A stretch of DNA of 64,000 nt, taken from positions 2,108,001 to 2,172,000 of the forward strand of contig NZ_JAGIOC010000001.1 of NCBI RefSeq assembly GCF_017876515.1, in the 5' to 3' direction. How positions within the stretch are numbered: position 1 is the stretch's first letter; each line of letters opens with the position of its first letter. Under the pieces are notes generated by a model that was given only the letters and a program-made list of their open reading frames with translations, was not told where the DNA came from and ran no database searches. Positions 23,820-31,854 of the stretch are shown here, piece by piece. Made by a program: the position numbers and the translations under genes. This DNA is from Brachybacterium fresconis. GTDB lineage: Bacteria; Actinomycetota; Actinomycetes; Actinomycetales; Dermabacteraceae.

Positions 23820-24755
23820 CTACCTCTTCGCGCCGGACGTGCTGGTCGAGGCCACGGCGCTGCGCGTCTGAGCCGCCGGGGCAGGCTGGGCGTCGAGCTC
23901 GTCCAGCGGGAGCGCTGCAGCGGCCTCACGCAGCGCCTCGACGGCTGGGGAGCGCACGTGCGGCGGCCAGGCCAGGACGGTCGTGATCGCCGTCGCGTCG
24001 GTGACGGGGATCGCGGCATGCTGCGGCCATTGCCAGGCTCGGCTGGAGGCGGGGATGACCAGCAGTGTCAGGCCCAGCGCCACCAGCTGCGCGAGCTGGG
24101 ACTGGGTGCGCACCTCCGGACCCGGCCCGTCGGGGTAGGTGCCGTCCAGCTGCGGCCAGCGTGCCATCGGCAGGTCGGGGAGGTGCGCGACCTCGGCGAG
24201 CGTCACCTGGTCGCGGGAGGCCAGGGGATGGCCGGCCGGCACGATCATCACCTGTCCTTCGGTCAGGATCTCCTGTGTCTCGAAGCCGGCGAGGTCGTCG
24301 ACCGGGCGGTGCATCACCGCTGCGTCGGCCGCACCGGTGCGGAGCAGGCCCGCCTGCTCGCCCACCTCGCACAGCACCACCTCGATCGCCGGGGCGCCCG
24401 GGGCGCCGGCGGTCGCCTCGAGCAGCATCCGCAGCAGCTCGTGGGAGGCTCCGGCCTTCGTCGCGAGCCGCAGCGGCCGGGAGGGGGTCGCGGCGTGCCG
24501 GGTGCGCCGCACCGCCGCCTCGACCGCGGTGAGCGCGAGGCCGGCCTCCTCCTGCAGCACCCTCCCCGCCTCGGTGAGCGCCACTCCGCTGCGATCCCGG
24601 TCGAACAATCGCACGCCGAGGCGTCGCTCCAGCTGCTGGATCGCCCGCGACAGCGGCGGCTGGGCGATGCCCAGTCGTTCTGCCGCGCGCCCGAAGTGCA
24701 GCTCCTCGGCGACCGCCGTGAAGTACCGCAGCTCCCGCGTCTCGAGAGTCTCCAC
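23820..24755 (-). CDS. LysR-family transcriptional regulator
   Basis: A 311-residue LTTR. The N-terminal helix-turn-helix is ELRYFTAVAEELHFGRAAER, LGIAQPPLSRAIQQLERRLG. The periplasmic-binding-protein-like effector domain contains HELLRMLLEATAG and VMIVPAGHPLASRDQVTLAE. It is divergent from the SDR gene, with a T-N11-A type palindrome between them, so it probably controls the SDR in response to an unknown small molecule. The start is the GTG at 24755, preceded by TAGGGT 6 bases upstream, which suggests a leaderless mRNA. Confidence 0.87.
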   Translation of the reverse strand: METLETRELRYFTAVAEELHFGRAAERLGIAQPPLSRAIQQLERRLGVRLFDRDRSGVALTEAGRVLQEEAGLALTAVEAAVRRTRHAATPSRPLRLATKAGASHELLRMLLEATAGAPGAPAIEVVLCEVGEQAGLLRTGAADAAVMHRPVDDLAGFETQEILTEGQVMIVPAGHPLASRDQVTLAEVAHLPDLPMARWPQLDGTYPDGPGPEVRTQSQLAQLVALGLTLLVIPASSRAWQWPQHAAIPVTDATAITTVLAWPPHVRSPAVEALREAAAALPLDELDAQPAPAAQTRSAVASTSTSGAKR

Positions 24756-24761
24756 AGCGCG

Positions 24762-24790
24762 ACCCTACGCTCTGATATCCGCGAGGTATC
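24762..24790. promoter_or_regulatory. LysR-type box and leaderless lysR promoter
   Basis: GATATC-N5-GGTATC (24774-24790) is an imperfect palindrome of the LysR T-N11-A type. On the minus strand TAGGGT (24762-24767) lies 6 bases before the lysR GTG. The palindrome is centred 66 bases before the SDR ATG, the classic -65 distance if the SDR mRNA is leaderless. Confidence 0.5.
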
Positions 24791-24810
24791 GACAGGCACC
24801 GGATCGGTCT

Positions 24811-24840
24811 TGGACAGGCCGCACCCTCGGGGCGGAGCAT
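24811..24840 (+). promoter_or_regulatory. Possible SDR promoter
   Basis: TGGACA (24811-24816), an 18-bp spacer and GAGCAT (24835-24840) end 7 bases before the SDR ATG. The -35 box matches the consensus at five of six positions; the -10 box is weak, as expected of an activator-dependent LysR target. Confidence 0.35.
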
Positions 24841-24847
24841 CGATCTC

Positions 24848-25564
24848 ATGACAGAGAACAAGATCGCGCTGGTCACCGGCGCCAACAAGGGAATCGGCTT
24901 CGCCATCGCACGCGGGCTCGGCGCGGAAGGCTTCCGGGTCGCGGTCGGTGCGCGCGATGCCGCACGAGGGGAGACCGCGGTGCAGCAGCTGCGGAAGGAG
25001 GGGACCGACGCCTTCGGGGTCGCGCTCGACGTCACCTCCGATCAGAGCGTCATCGCCGCGACGGCCGCGCTCGAGGCAGAGGTGGGGCGGCTCGACGTCC
25101 TGGTCAACAACGCCGGGATCGCGGGCCGGGTGGAGGGCGGGGCGCAGGATCCGTCGACCCTCGACCTCGAGGTGCTGCGCACCGTGCTGGAGACGAACGT
25201 GTACGGCGCGGTGCGGGTCACCAATGCCGTGCTGCCGCTGCTGGAGAGGTCCGCCGCGCCCCGGATCGTGAACATGTCCAGCGACATGGGATCGCTCCAG
25301 CTGCACACCGGCCCGCTGATGGCGGCCTACGCTTCCTCGAAGACGATGCTCAATGCGCTCACGGTCCAGTACGCGCGCCGCTTCGAGGAGACGCCGGTCA
25401 TCGTGAACTCCGCCTGCCCCGGCTACGTCGCCACCGACTTCACCGGCCATGCCGCCCCTCGCGGCCCGGGGCAGGGTGCCGCGATCGCGCTCCGGCTGGC
25501 CCTCCTGCCCGACGACGGTCCGCGGGGCGGGTTCTTCAACGAGGACGGCCCTATCCCGTGGTGA
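24848..25564 (+). CDS. Short-chain dehydrogenase/reductase
   Basis: A 238-residue classical SDR. The Rossmann motif is TGANKGIG (residues 10-17) and NNAG follows at the fourth strand. The catalytic residues are Ser in IVNMSSDMG and the YASSK pair. The sequence resembles plant-type carbonyl reductases (TGANKGIGFAIA), which usually use NADPH. The substrate is unknown. It is divergent from the LysR gene, which is its likely regulator. The stop codon is only 5 bp before the toxin-gene stub that marks the left edge of the duplicated block. Confidence 0.88.
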   Translation: MTENKIALVTGANKGIGFAIARGLGAEGFRVAVGARDAARGETAVQQLRKEGTDAFGVALDVTSDQSVIAATAALEAEVGRLDVLVNNAGIAGRVEGGAQDPSTLDLEVLRTVLETNVYGAVRVTNAVLPLLERSAAPRIVNMSSDMGSLQLHTGPLMAAYASSKTMLNALTVQYARRFEETPVIVNSACPGYVATDFTGHAAPRGPGQGAAIALRLALLPDDGPRGGFFNEDGPIPW

Positions 25565-25568
25565 CACC

Positions 25569-26008
25569 CATGCAGCGGGCCTACGAGAGCGGGCTCCTGC
25601 CGTGACCGGTCTGCGATGACCGCTCGCTGCTGATCAGCCCCGGTCGCCGTCGCGCCCCGCCAGCACCCGCTGAACGACCTCCTCGTACACGTCCTGCGTG
25701 TAGTGGAACGGCGCCAGGCCCCAGCGATGCTCTGGATCGGCCAGCACGCCCAGCGGCTGCAGCTCCAGGATCGGGAACCCGAGCGTGCGCAGGTGCTCGT
25801 AGTAGCGCAGGTATGCCTCGTTGGCCTCCGCCGCGGAGGTGCCCATGCTGCGCGGGGTGTGGCGGCCGTCGACGGTGACCAGTGCCCAGGGCACCTGCAG
25901 CACCAGGGTCTTCTCGAACAGGCCCAGGCTCACGAGGGTCTCGCGCAGCTGCTCGGCCCGGGGTGCCCAGAGCTCGAAGTGCTCATCGGTGCCGAACTCG
26001 ATGTGGCG
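25569..26008. repeat. Direct repeat, left copy (about 440 bp)
   Basis: This stretch is nearly identical to 27695-28134 at a constant offset of 2126 bp; scattered single-base differences are the only changes I see. It carries the toxin 3' end and the 3' end of the DUF6270-like gene. Together the copies flank the XRE-ImmA/PIN module. Confidence 0.85.
25570..25605 (+). pseudogene. 3' stub of a PIN-toxin gene
   Basis: The frame reads MQRAYESGLLP followed by a stop. The intact toxin at 27183-27731 ends MQWAYENGLLP followed by a stop, exactly 2126 bp away, in the same relation to the repeat that follows. Only the last 11 codons remain here. Confidence 0.7.
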
Positions 26009-26089
26009 AGCGCCCTCGACGACACTGCTCAGCAGATCCGCGCGCACCTGCCGTGGCTCGACGAACCCGACGCGGTGTGCGAAAATCAC
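25634..26089 (-). pseudogene. 3' fragment of a DUF6270-like gene
   Basis: The last about 130 codons match the intact gene at 27760-28527 almost perfectly (ARHIEFGTDEHFELWAPRAE onwards). The codons just upstream (VRADLLSSVVEGARHIEFG) are homologous but clearly different from the intact gene (VRVPEVLSAVDDARHIEFG). The fragment therefore comes from another allele or paralogue, not from a simple copy of the neighbour. The conserved N-terminal GSCVARDS region is absent. The XRE promoter lies on the opposite strand over its 5' end. Confidence 0.75.
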
Positions 26090-26091
26090 AC
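26058..26091 (+). promoter_or_regulatory. Leaderless promoter and autoregulatory palindrome of the XRE-ImmA gene
   Basis: TCGACG (26058-26063), a 17-bp spacer and GAAAAT (26081-26086) stand 6 bases before the ATG at 26093. GTGTG (26075-26079) and CACAC (26087-26091) form an inverted repeat that brackets the -10 box, as expected for self-repression by the XRE domain. Confidence 0.5.
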
Positions 26092-26092
26092 G

Positions 26093-27193
26093 ATGGACAA
26101 GCAGACCTTGGGCCGACGGATCGTCAGGGCGCGCGAAGCCTCAGGGCACACCCAGACAGAGCTGGCCGGCATGCTGGGCGTCGATCGATCGGCGATCAGT
26201 CGACTCGAGAGCGGCGAGCGCAAGCTGGACGTCGCTGAGCTGATGCGCCTCTGTGAAGCTCTCGACGTCCCCCTCGCCCATCTCGTCGGCGATGAGCCGC
26301 AGACCGTCGCGAGCCGCCGACGGGATTCTGGAGCCGATGGCGGCTCCAGCTGGTCGATGGACGTCGCCCTGCAATTGATGTCGCAGGATGCTGTGACCCT
26401 GCAACGCATGAGCCTGCTCGAGACCCCGACCGGACGCCCCGAGCTGCGGGCTCCGCAATCGCATGAGGAAGCCGAGCAGGCGGCGCGCGCCGTCCGCGAG
26501 GCGCTGGGGCTCGAGGACGGGCCCGTCCACGATCTCGGCTCCGTGGCCGAATCGCTAGGGCTGTCTTGCTACGTCAGCGATGAAGGCGTGGGCGACGGAG
26601 CCTTCACGATCGTCGACTCCTCCTCCCCCGAACTGGGGGTCGCCGTGATCAGTGGCGACGCCCCGACCGGACGACGGCGCATGACGCTGGCGCACGAGAT
26701 CGGGCACTGGGTGTTCGGAGACGCGTACGACAGCGGTGCCGCCTGGGATGAGCGCATGATCTTCTCCTTCGCCATTCACTTCCTGATGCCCCGAAATGCA
26801 GCCATCATCGAGTGGAACAGGCATGGCTCCTGGGACATCCGTGACCGAGCACTGCGGCTCGCAGCGGAATTTCGCCTGAGCTGGTCCGCAACTCTCAATC
26901 AGTTGATGACCATCGGCCTCATCGATGGTCCGCAGCGTGATTCCCTGGGCCGGGCGGTTCCGAAACATGGTGACTACGTTCGTCTGCGACTGCAGATCGT
27001 CGACGAGCTGGAGCCTCCGTACCTGCCACCGAACTGGCGGGCGGCCGCCGTGGAAGCGTTCGTCGACGAGCGCCTCACCCTGGACAGGACACTACGCATC
27101 CTGCGTGGAACGGTCACTGCGGACGAGCTCCCCGAGCCGCGGCCGCGCACCAGGGATGATCTGCGCGAGTCCCTCGCGGGCCATGGCGACTGA
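26093..27193 (+). CDS. XRE-family regulator fused to ImmA/IrrE zinc protease domain (antitoxin-like)
   Basis: A 366-residue protein. Residues 8-64 are an XRE helix-turn-helix (TQTELAGMLGVDRSAISRLE). Residues 125-300 are an ImmA/IrrE-like metallopeptidase with the zinc motif HEIGH at 201-205, inside MTLAHEIGHWVFGD. Such fusions act as antitoxins or stress-triggered repressors that can cleave themselves or a partner. It overlaps the PIN-toxin gene by 11 bases, which marks a translationally coupled toxin-antitoxin pair. It has a probable leaderless promoter with a palindrome over the -10 box. The active site looks intact. Confidence 0.85.
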   Translation: MDKQTLGRRIVRAREASGHTQTELAGMLGVDRSAISRLESGERKLDVAELMRLCEALDVPLAHLVGDEPQTVASRRRDSGADGGSSWSMDVALQLMSQDAVTLQRMSLLETPTGRPELRAPQSHEEAEQAARAVREALGLEDGPVHDLGSVAESLGLSCYVSDEGVGDGAFTIVDSSSPELGVAVISGDAPTGRRRMTLAHEIGHWVFGDAYDSGAAWDERMIFSFAIHFLMPRNAAIIEWNRHGSWDIRDRALRLAAEFRLSWSATLNQLMTIGLIDGPQRDSLGRAVPKHGDYVRLRLQIVDELEPPYLPPNWRAAAVEAFVDERLTLDRTLRILRGTVTADELPEPRPRTRDDLRESLAGHGD

Positions 27194-27731
27194 GCCCGCC
27201 CGGTGGGTGATGGACACCAGCACCTTCACGCATTTCTGGAGAGCAGGACATAGCCACGTCCTGAACGAATTGGCGCCCGATGGCATCATCCTGATTCCCT
27301 CAGAGGTGAACGTCGAGATCGAGCAGGGCCGCGCCCTGCATCCCGAGATCCCTCCGGTCAGGAAAGTCGATTGGGCAGAACTTGTCGTCTGTGACGACGA
27401 CGAGCAGCTCACGATGCTCGGAGTGAAGGCCGACATGGGCGGATCTCCGACCGAGCACCTCGGGGAGTGCGCGGTGATCGCGTGCGCGTTCGGGCGTGGC
27501 GGTATCGCGATCCTGGACGAGCGGAAGGCCATCGAACAAGCGGGACTCCGCGACGTGAGCACCCACGACAGCATGTGGATCGTCGTGCACGCCTACGCTC
27601 TGCTCTTCGATCGTGACCGCGACCGCGCCGCCACCGTCATCGACGATCTCCTGGCAACAGGGATGAAGCTCCCGATCGCGTCCGGCACGAGTTTCATGCA
27701 ATGGGCCTACGAGAACGGGCTCCTGCCGTGA
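27183..27731 (+). CDS. PIN-like ribonuclease toxin
   Basis: A 182-residue protein. VMDTSTFTHFWRAGH starts like a PIN domain, with Asp11 as the first metal ligand. Glu41 or Glu45 (PSEVNVEIEQG), Glu95 in HLGECAVIACAF and Asp112 in AILDERKAIE supply the other acidic ligands of the nuclease site. It is likely a toxin that cleaves RNA, held in check by the XRE-ImmA protein encoded 11 bases into its start. The C-terminal MQWAYENGLLP is also found as a stub at 25570-25605. The exact family (DUF4411-like or another PIN group) is not certain. Confidence 0.72.
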   Translation: MATEPARWVMDTSTFTHFWRAGHSHVLNELAPDGIILIPSEVNVEIEQGRALHPEIPPVRKVDWAELVVCDDDEQLTMLGVKADMGGSPTEHLGECAVIACAFGRGGIAILDERKAIEQAGLRDVSTHDSMWIVVHAYALLFDRDRDRAATVIDDLLATGMKLPIASGTSFMQWAYENGLLP

Positions 27732-28134
27732 CCGGTCTGCGATGACCGCTCGCTGCTGATCAGCCCCGGTCGCCGTCGCGCCCCGCCAGCACCCGCTGGA
27801 CGACCTCCTCGTACACGTCCTGCGTGTAGTGGAACGGCGCCAGGCCCCAGCGATGCTCGGGATCGGCCAGCACGCCCAGCGGCTGCAGCTCCAGGATCGG
27901 GAACCCGAGCGTGCGCAGGTGCTCGTAGTAGCGCAGGTAGGCCTCGTTGGCCTCCGCCGCGGAGGTGCCCATGCTGCGCGGGGTGTGGCGACCGTCGACG
28001 GTGACCAGCGCCCACGGCACCTGCAGCACCAGGGTCTTCTCGAACAGGCCCAGGCTCACGAGGGTCTCGCGCAGCTGCTCGGCCCGGGGTGCCCAGAGCT
28101 CGAAGTGCTCATCGGTGCCGAACTCGATGTGGCG
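27695..28134. repeat. Direct repeat, right copy (about 440 bp)
   Basis: Partner of the repeat at 25569-26008, at offset 2126 bp. Here it includes the intact toxin end and the 3' half of the intact DUF6270-like gene. Identity ends abruptly in the codons for ARHIEF (near 28134). Confidence 0.85.
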
Positions 28135-28527
28135 GGCATCGTCGACGGCGGAGAGCACTTCGGGAACGCGCACCAGGTCGATGCTGCGGGTGACCACGCC
28201 GCCGTCCTCGAAGACGTGCACGCCGTGGCGCTCGTCGACGAGGTCCCACAGCAGGATGTCGGTGCGGTCCGCGACCTCGGTGAGGCGCTCGATGAGGTTG
28301 CCGGCGAAGTCTCCGGTCATCATGCGGTGCTGGAAGTCGGAGTCGATCGACGTCTCCGCGGGGAACCGTGCGGAGGCGTCGTGGTCCGGGGACAGCAGGG
28401 ACTGGCGGGCGATGTAGGCGACGACGTCGAAGCGGTCGCCGCCGGCCAGGTCGACGCTGTCCCGGGCGACGCAGCTGCCATAGATGACGACGCGGGTGGG
28501 CGTCTTCTCGGCAGGCTGATCAGTCAC
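27760..28527 (-). CDS. DUF6270-like protein, probable surface-polysaccharide accessory enzyme
   Basis: A 255-residue protein starting RVVIYGSCVARDSVDL, where the GSC...D block resembles the N-terminus of SGNH-hydrolase-like DUF6270 proteins. Later conserved parts are DILLWDLVDERHGVHVF and HIEFGTDEHFELWAPRAEQL, and WGLAPFHYTQDVYEEV near the end contains a His that could serve catalysis. Such proteins often stand next to glycosyltransferases and may acylate or deacylate glycans. The GTG at 28527 has GAGGAG 4 bases upstream. It is divergent from the large glycosyltransferase gene; the 232-bp gap between them (28528-28759) shows no recognisable operator. No signal peptide is seen. Confidence 0.6.
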   Translation of the reverse strand: MTDQPAEKTPTRVVIYGSCVARDSVDLAGGDRFDVVAYIARQSLLSPDHDASARFPAETSIDSDFQHRMMTGDFAGNLIERLTEVADRTDILLWDLVDERHGVHVFEDGGVVTRSIDLVRVPEVLSAVDDARHIEFGTDEHFELWAPRAEQLRETLVSLGLFEKTLVLQVPWALVTVDGRHTPRSMGTSAAEANEAYLRYYEHLRTLGFPILELQPLGVLADPEHRWGLAPFHYTQDVYEEVVQRVLAGRDGDRG

Positions 28528-28759
28528 GGTGCTCCTCGTCGCAGGGTGGTTCGAAAGCTCGAGCGGATCGGGCTGGGCGACAGAATACCCACCACCGGGC
28601 CATCGTCCCTGGTGTTCGCCGCGGGCTGTGGCGCTCCCGACAGCGCCGGAGCTCCGAGATCTCCCCGACGGACGGCACAGGGCGGGGCACGTCACCGTGG
28701 GATCATGAGGCGTCCGTCGGCTGGTTCTCCTGCCACGCTCCCCCGACCGAGAGGTGCCC

Positions 28760-30682
28760 ATGCCCGCGCAGTCCTCGTCCCGCCTGCAGACCCTCCGCAC
28801 CGGTCTGTGGCACCTGCGCAAGGGCGGGCCTGCCCAGCTGCGCACCTGGCGACGTCGCCGCCGCACCGTCACCTACGGGGTCGGCGACGGCCTGGGCAGC
28901 AAGGACGCCGAGGGGCATATCTCCTTCCCGCCCGCGAGGCTGCGCGAGCGAGCCCCGCACCTGGAAGGTCTGCGGGTGGCGGTGATCCTCGATGATTTCT
29001 CGATGCTGGCCTGGAGCTACGAGTTCGAGACGGTCGCGGTCACCCCGCACCGGTGGCGCGAGCAGCTCGCCGAGAGCCCCGTGGATCTGCTGCTGGTGGA
29101 GTCGGCCTGGCACGGCAACTCCGACGCCTGGCAGTACCAGCTGACCGGTTCCAAGGCTCCGACGCAGCCGCTGCGCGAGCTGGTGGCCCACTGCCGCGAG
29201 CAGGGGATCCCCACGGTGTTCTGGAACAAGGAGGATCCGCCGCACTTCGAGGACTTCCTGGACACGGCGAAGCTGTTCGACCAGGTCTTCACCACGGACG
29301 TGACGCTCCTGCCCCGCTACCGCGAGGAGCTGGGGCATGAGCGGGTGGCGGTGCTGCCGTTCGCGGCGCAGTCCGCGGTGCACAACCCGATCCGCCCGAA
29401 GCACGGACACCAGGCGCGGGACGTGGCCTTCGCCGGGATGTACTTCGCGCACAAGTTCCCGGAGCGCCGCGAGCAGATGGACATGCTGCTGGGCGGAGCT
29501 CTCGATGCCTCCGGGCGGATGGACACGGGCCTGGAGATCTTCTCCCGCTTCCTCGGCGACGACGAGCGATACCAGTTCCCCGGCGCCCTGGCCGATCGCG
29601 TCGTCGGCTCGCTGAGCTACGACCGGATGCTCACGGCGTACAAGGCGTACAAGGTGTTCCTCAACGTGAACTCCGTGGTCACCAGCCCGTCGATGTGCGC
29701 GCGGCGCATCTTCGAGATCACCGCGTCGGGCACCCCCGTGGTCACGGCCCCCTCCCCCGCCGTCGGGGAGTTCTTCACAGAGGAGGAGGTGCCGGTGGTC
29801 GCCGAGCGGGAGGACGCCGCCCACGTGGTGCGCGCGCTGACCCGCTCCCCCGAGCTGCGCGACCGCACCGTCCACCTCGCGCAGCGCCGCATCTGGCACG
29901 AGCACACCTACACCCACCGCGCCCGCCAGGTCCTGGATGCCGTCGGGCTCGGTGAGCGGGCCGGGACGGCGGGTCTGCCCGGCGGGGCGGGCCTGCCCAG
30001 CGTCAGCATCATGGCCGCGACCAACCGCCCCGAACAGCTCGATCACCTGGTCTCCCAGGTGGCCCGTCAGTCCGGCGTGGAGCGCCAGCTGCTGCTGATC
30101 ACCCACGGCTTCACCTCCCCCACCGCAACGGCCGAGCGGGCCCGCGAGCTCGGCGTGGAGAACGTGGTGGTGCTCGAGGCGCCCGGCACCTGGAGCCTCG
30201 GGACCTGCCTGAACGCCGCGGTCGACCGTGCCGACGGGCAGGTGCTGTCGAAAATGGACGACGACGACCTCTACGGCGCTTTCTATCTGCACGACCTGCT
30301 GCGGGCGCGCGAGTTCGCCGCGGCCGACGTGGTGGGCAAGCACGCTCACTACATGCACGTCGCCGGGCCGGACGCGACCCTGCTGCGCTTCCCGTGGATG
30401 GAGCACCGCTTCACCGACCGCGTGATGGGGCCGACGATCACGGCCGGCCGCGAGGTGTTCACCGCGCACCCCTTCGCCGACGTCTCCCGCGGGGAGGACA
30501 CCGGCTTCCTCGACGCCGTCGCCGAGGCCGGCGGGCGGATCTACTCCGCCGACCGCTTCAACTTCACCCAGATGCGTCGCGGCGAGACGGGCGGGCACGC
30601 CTGGTCCGCGAGCGACCGGGAGATCCTGGCGACCGGGGACGTGGCCTGGTTCGGGCTGAACGAGCAGCACGTGATGATCTGA
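28760..30682 (+). CDS. Two-domain glycosyltransferase (CgeB-like plus GT2-like)
   Basis: A 640-residue cytoplasmic enzyme. Residues 70-400 resemble CgeB/DUF3880-type glycosyltransferases: VAVILDDFSMLAWSYE, VFWNKEDPPHFEDFL, VAFAGMYFAHKFPERR and SVVTSPSMCARRIFEITASG. Residues 415-640 form a GT-A domain with SIMAATNRPEQLDHL and SKMDDDDLYGAFYL, where the Asp cluster is the nucleotide-sugar metal site. SRGEDTGFLDAVAEAGG is a typical GT2 end motif. The two domains suggest a bifunctional polymerase for a teichoic-acid-like or capsular chain. The ATG at 28760 is chosen because GAGAGG lies 5 bases upstream. The acceptor is unknown. Confidence 0.78.
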   Translation: MPAQSSSRLQTLRTGLWHLRKGGPAQLRTWRRRRRTVTYGVGDGLGSKDAEGHISFPPARLRERAPHLEGLRVAVILDDFSMLAWSYEFETVAVTPHRWREQLAESPVDLLLVESAWHGNSDAWQYQLTGSKAPTQPLRELVAHCREQGIPTVFWNKEDPPHFEDFLDTAKLFDQVFTTDVTLLPRYREELGHERVAVLPFAAQSAVHNPIRPKHGHQARDVAFAGMYFAHKFPERREQMDMLLGGALDASGRMDTGLEIFSRFLGDDERYQFPGALADRVVGSLSYDRMLTAYKAYKVFLNVNSVVTSPSMCARRIFEITASGTPVVTAPSPAVGEFFTEEEVPVVAEREDAAHVVRALTRSPELRDRTVHLAQRRIWHEHTYTHRARQVLDAVGLGERAGTAGLPGGAGLPSVSIMAATNRPEQLDHLVSQVARQSGVERQLLLITHGFTSPTATAERARELGVENVVVLEAPGTWSLGTCLNAAVDRADGQVLSKMDDDDLYGAFYLHDLLRAREFAAADVVGKHAHYMHVAGPDATLLRFPWMEHRFTDRVMGPTITAGREVFTAHPFADVSRGEDTGFLDAVAEAGGRIYSADRFNFTQMRRGETGGHAWSASDREILATGDVAWFGLNEQHVMI

Positions 30683-30697
30683 GGCCGCTCTCCGAGA

Positions 30698-31762
30698 TCA
30701 CTGCATCGCGCGTGCCGGACCGATGGAGCCGCGACGCACGAGGTGCGCGGACAGCGCGGGCACCTCCGCCCGTGAGCGCCCCGCCATCACGCCGAGCAGC
30801 AGTCGAGCCGCGGCGGTCCCGGTCTCGAGCACGGGCTGAGAGACGACCGTCAGAGGCGGCGAGACCAGCCCCGCCCAGGGCGGATCGTCGAACACGGCAA
30901 CGGACACGTCACCGGGCACGGCGACGTCGAGGGATCGCAGCTCCTCGAGCGCGGAGACGGCAATGACCGCGTCCGAGGCGAGCAGAGTGGTCACCGGGTC
31001 CTCTCCCGAGACGAGCTCGCGGACGTGACGCCGGATGTCGTCCGCACCGCGGGCTCCGACGCGCACGTCCTTCGCATGCAGGTCGAGGTCATACGCCCGC
31101 AAAGCATCGGCGACAGCGCGAAGGCGGCGCCCCACCGGGGTGTGAGCGATCTGGGGATCCTCGTTCCAGCTCGCGGCGGGACTGGAGAGGGTCGAGACGA
31201 AGCCGATCCGGTGGTGCCCGGCCTCCACCACGTCGTCGATGAGCTCGCGGGCTGCGACCTCGACGTCGACCACCACCGACGGGGCGACCAGGCCGGGCGC
31301 TTCACGGTCGAACAGCACCAGGGGGCGTCCGGAGACGACCAGTGCCTGCAGGTGCGGGTAGCTCGGTGCGAGCGCGGGGGCGATGAGGAAGCCGTCAACC
31401 CGCTTGCCATCCAGCGCCCTCACGGCGTCGACCTCCAGGTCAGGGGACTCGCCCGTGTTCATCAGGACGACGTCGTAGCCAGCCTTCCGCAGGGTGTCGG
31501 AGATTCCGCGGACGCTGAGCGCGAAGAAGGGATTCTCGATGTCTCCGACGACCACGCCAACGGATTGCGAGCGCCCGGTGGAGACGCTCCGGGCCAGACT
31601 ATTGGCGCGGTAACCCAGCTGCTCCGCGGCCGCCAGCACCCGGGAGTGCACCGCCTCGGAGACCGAGCCGTACCCGCCCAGCGCCCGTGCGGTCTGTGCC
31701 CGTGAGACCCCGGCCTGGGAGGCGACATCGCCGATGGTGACATCACGGTTCACTGGGGGCAT
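30698..31762 (-). CDS. LacI-family transcriptional regulator
   Basis: A 354-residue repressor. The helix-turn-helix and hinge read TIGDVASQAGVSRAQTARAL and EQLGYRANSLARSVSTGRSQ. The sugar-binding domain has VGVVVGDIENPFFALSVRG and later SVAVFDDPPWAGLVSPPLT. It is divergent from the ABC sugar operon that starts at 31993. Two perfect GAGACCGGTCTC palindromes in between are its likely operators. It should release them when the imported sugar or a derivative is bound. Confidence 0.9.
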   Translation of the reverse strand: MPPVNRDVTIGDVASQAGVSRAQTARALGGYGSVSEAVHSRVLAAAEQLGYRANSLARSVSTGRSQSVGVVVGDIENPFFALSVRGISDTLRKAGYDVVLMNTGESPDLEVDAVRALDGKRVDGFLIAPALAPSYPHLQALVVSGRPLVLFDREAPGLVAPSVVVDVEVAARELIDDVVEAGHHRIGFVSTLSSPAASWNEDPQIAHTPVGRRLRAVADALRAYDLDLHAKDVRVGARGADDIRRHVRELVSGEDPVTTLLASDAVIAVSALEELRSLDVAVPGDVSVAVFDDPPWAGLVSPPLTVVSQPVLETGTAAARLLLGVMAGRSRAEVPALSAHLVRRGSIGPARAMQ

Positions 31763-31782
31763 CTTTGGTTCCGATCCTTCCC

Positions 31783-31811
31783 TTGACGGTCTTCGTCGCT
31801 GGGCCTACAGT
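31783..31811 (+). promoter_or_regulatory. Strong promoter of the LacI-controlled ABC operon
   Basis: TTGACG (31783-31788), a 17-bp spacer and TACAGT (31806-31811). Transcription would start near 31818, just before the first operator. Confidence 0.68.
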
Positions 31812-31829
31812 ACCGGACACACCCAGAAA

Positions 31830-31841
31830 GAGACCGGTCTC
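31830..31841. promoter_or_regulatory. LacI operator copy 1
   Basis: GAGACCGGTCTC is a perfect 12-bp palindrome with the central CG usual for LacI-family sites. It lies just downstream of the predicted transcription start. Confidence 0.65.
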
Positions 31842-31854
31842 ATCCCGACCGTTT

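Noticed and set aside
25577-28134. The 440-bp repeats as att sites of an integrative element
   Set aside because: They are far longer than att cores, contain coding ends of two genes, and no integrase or excisionase gene lies between them.
28703-30670. 655-codon minus-strand frame opposite the two-domain glycosyltransferase
   Set aside because: Low-complexity shadow of a gene with clear glycosyltransferase motifs.
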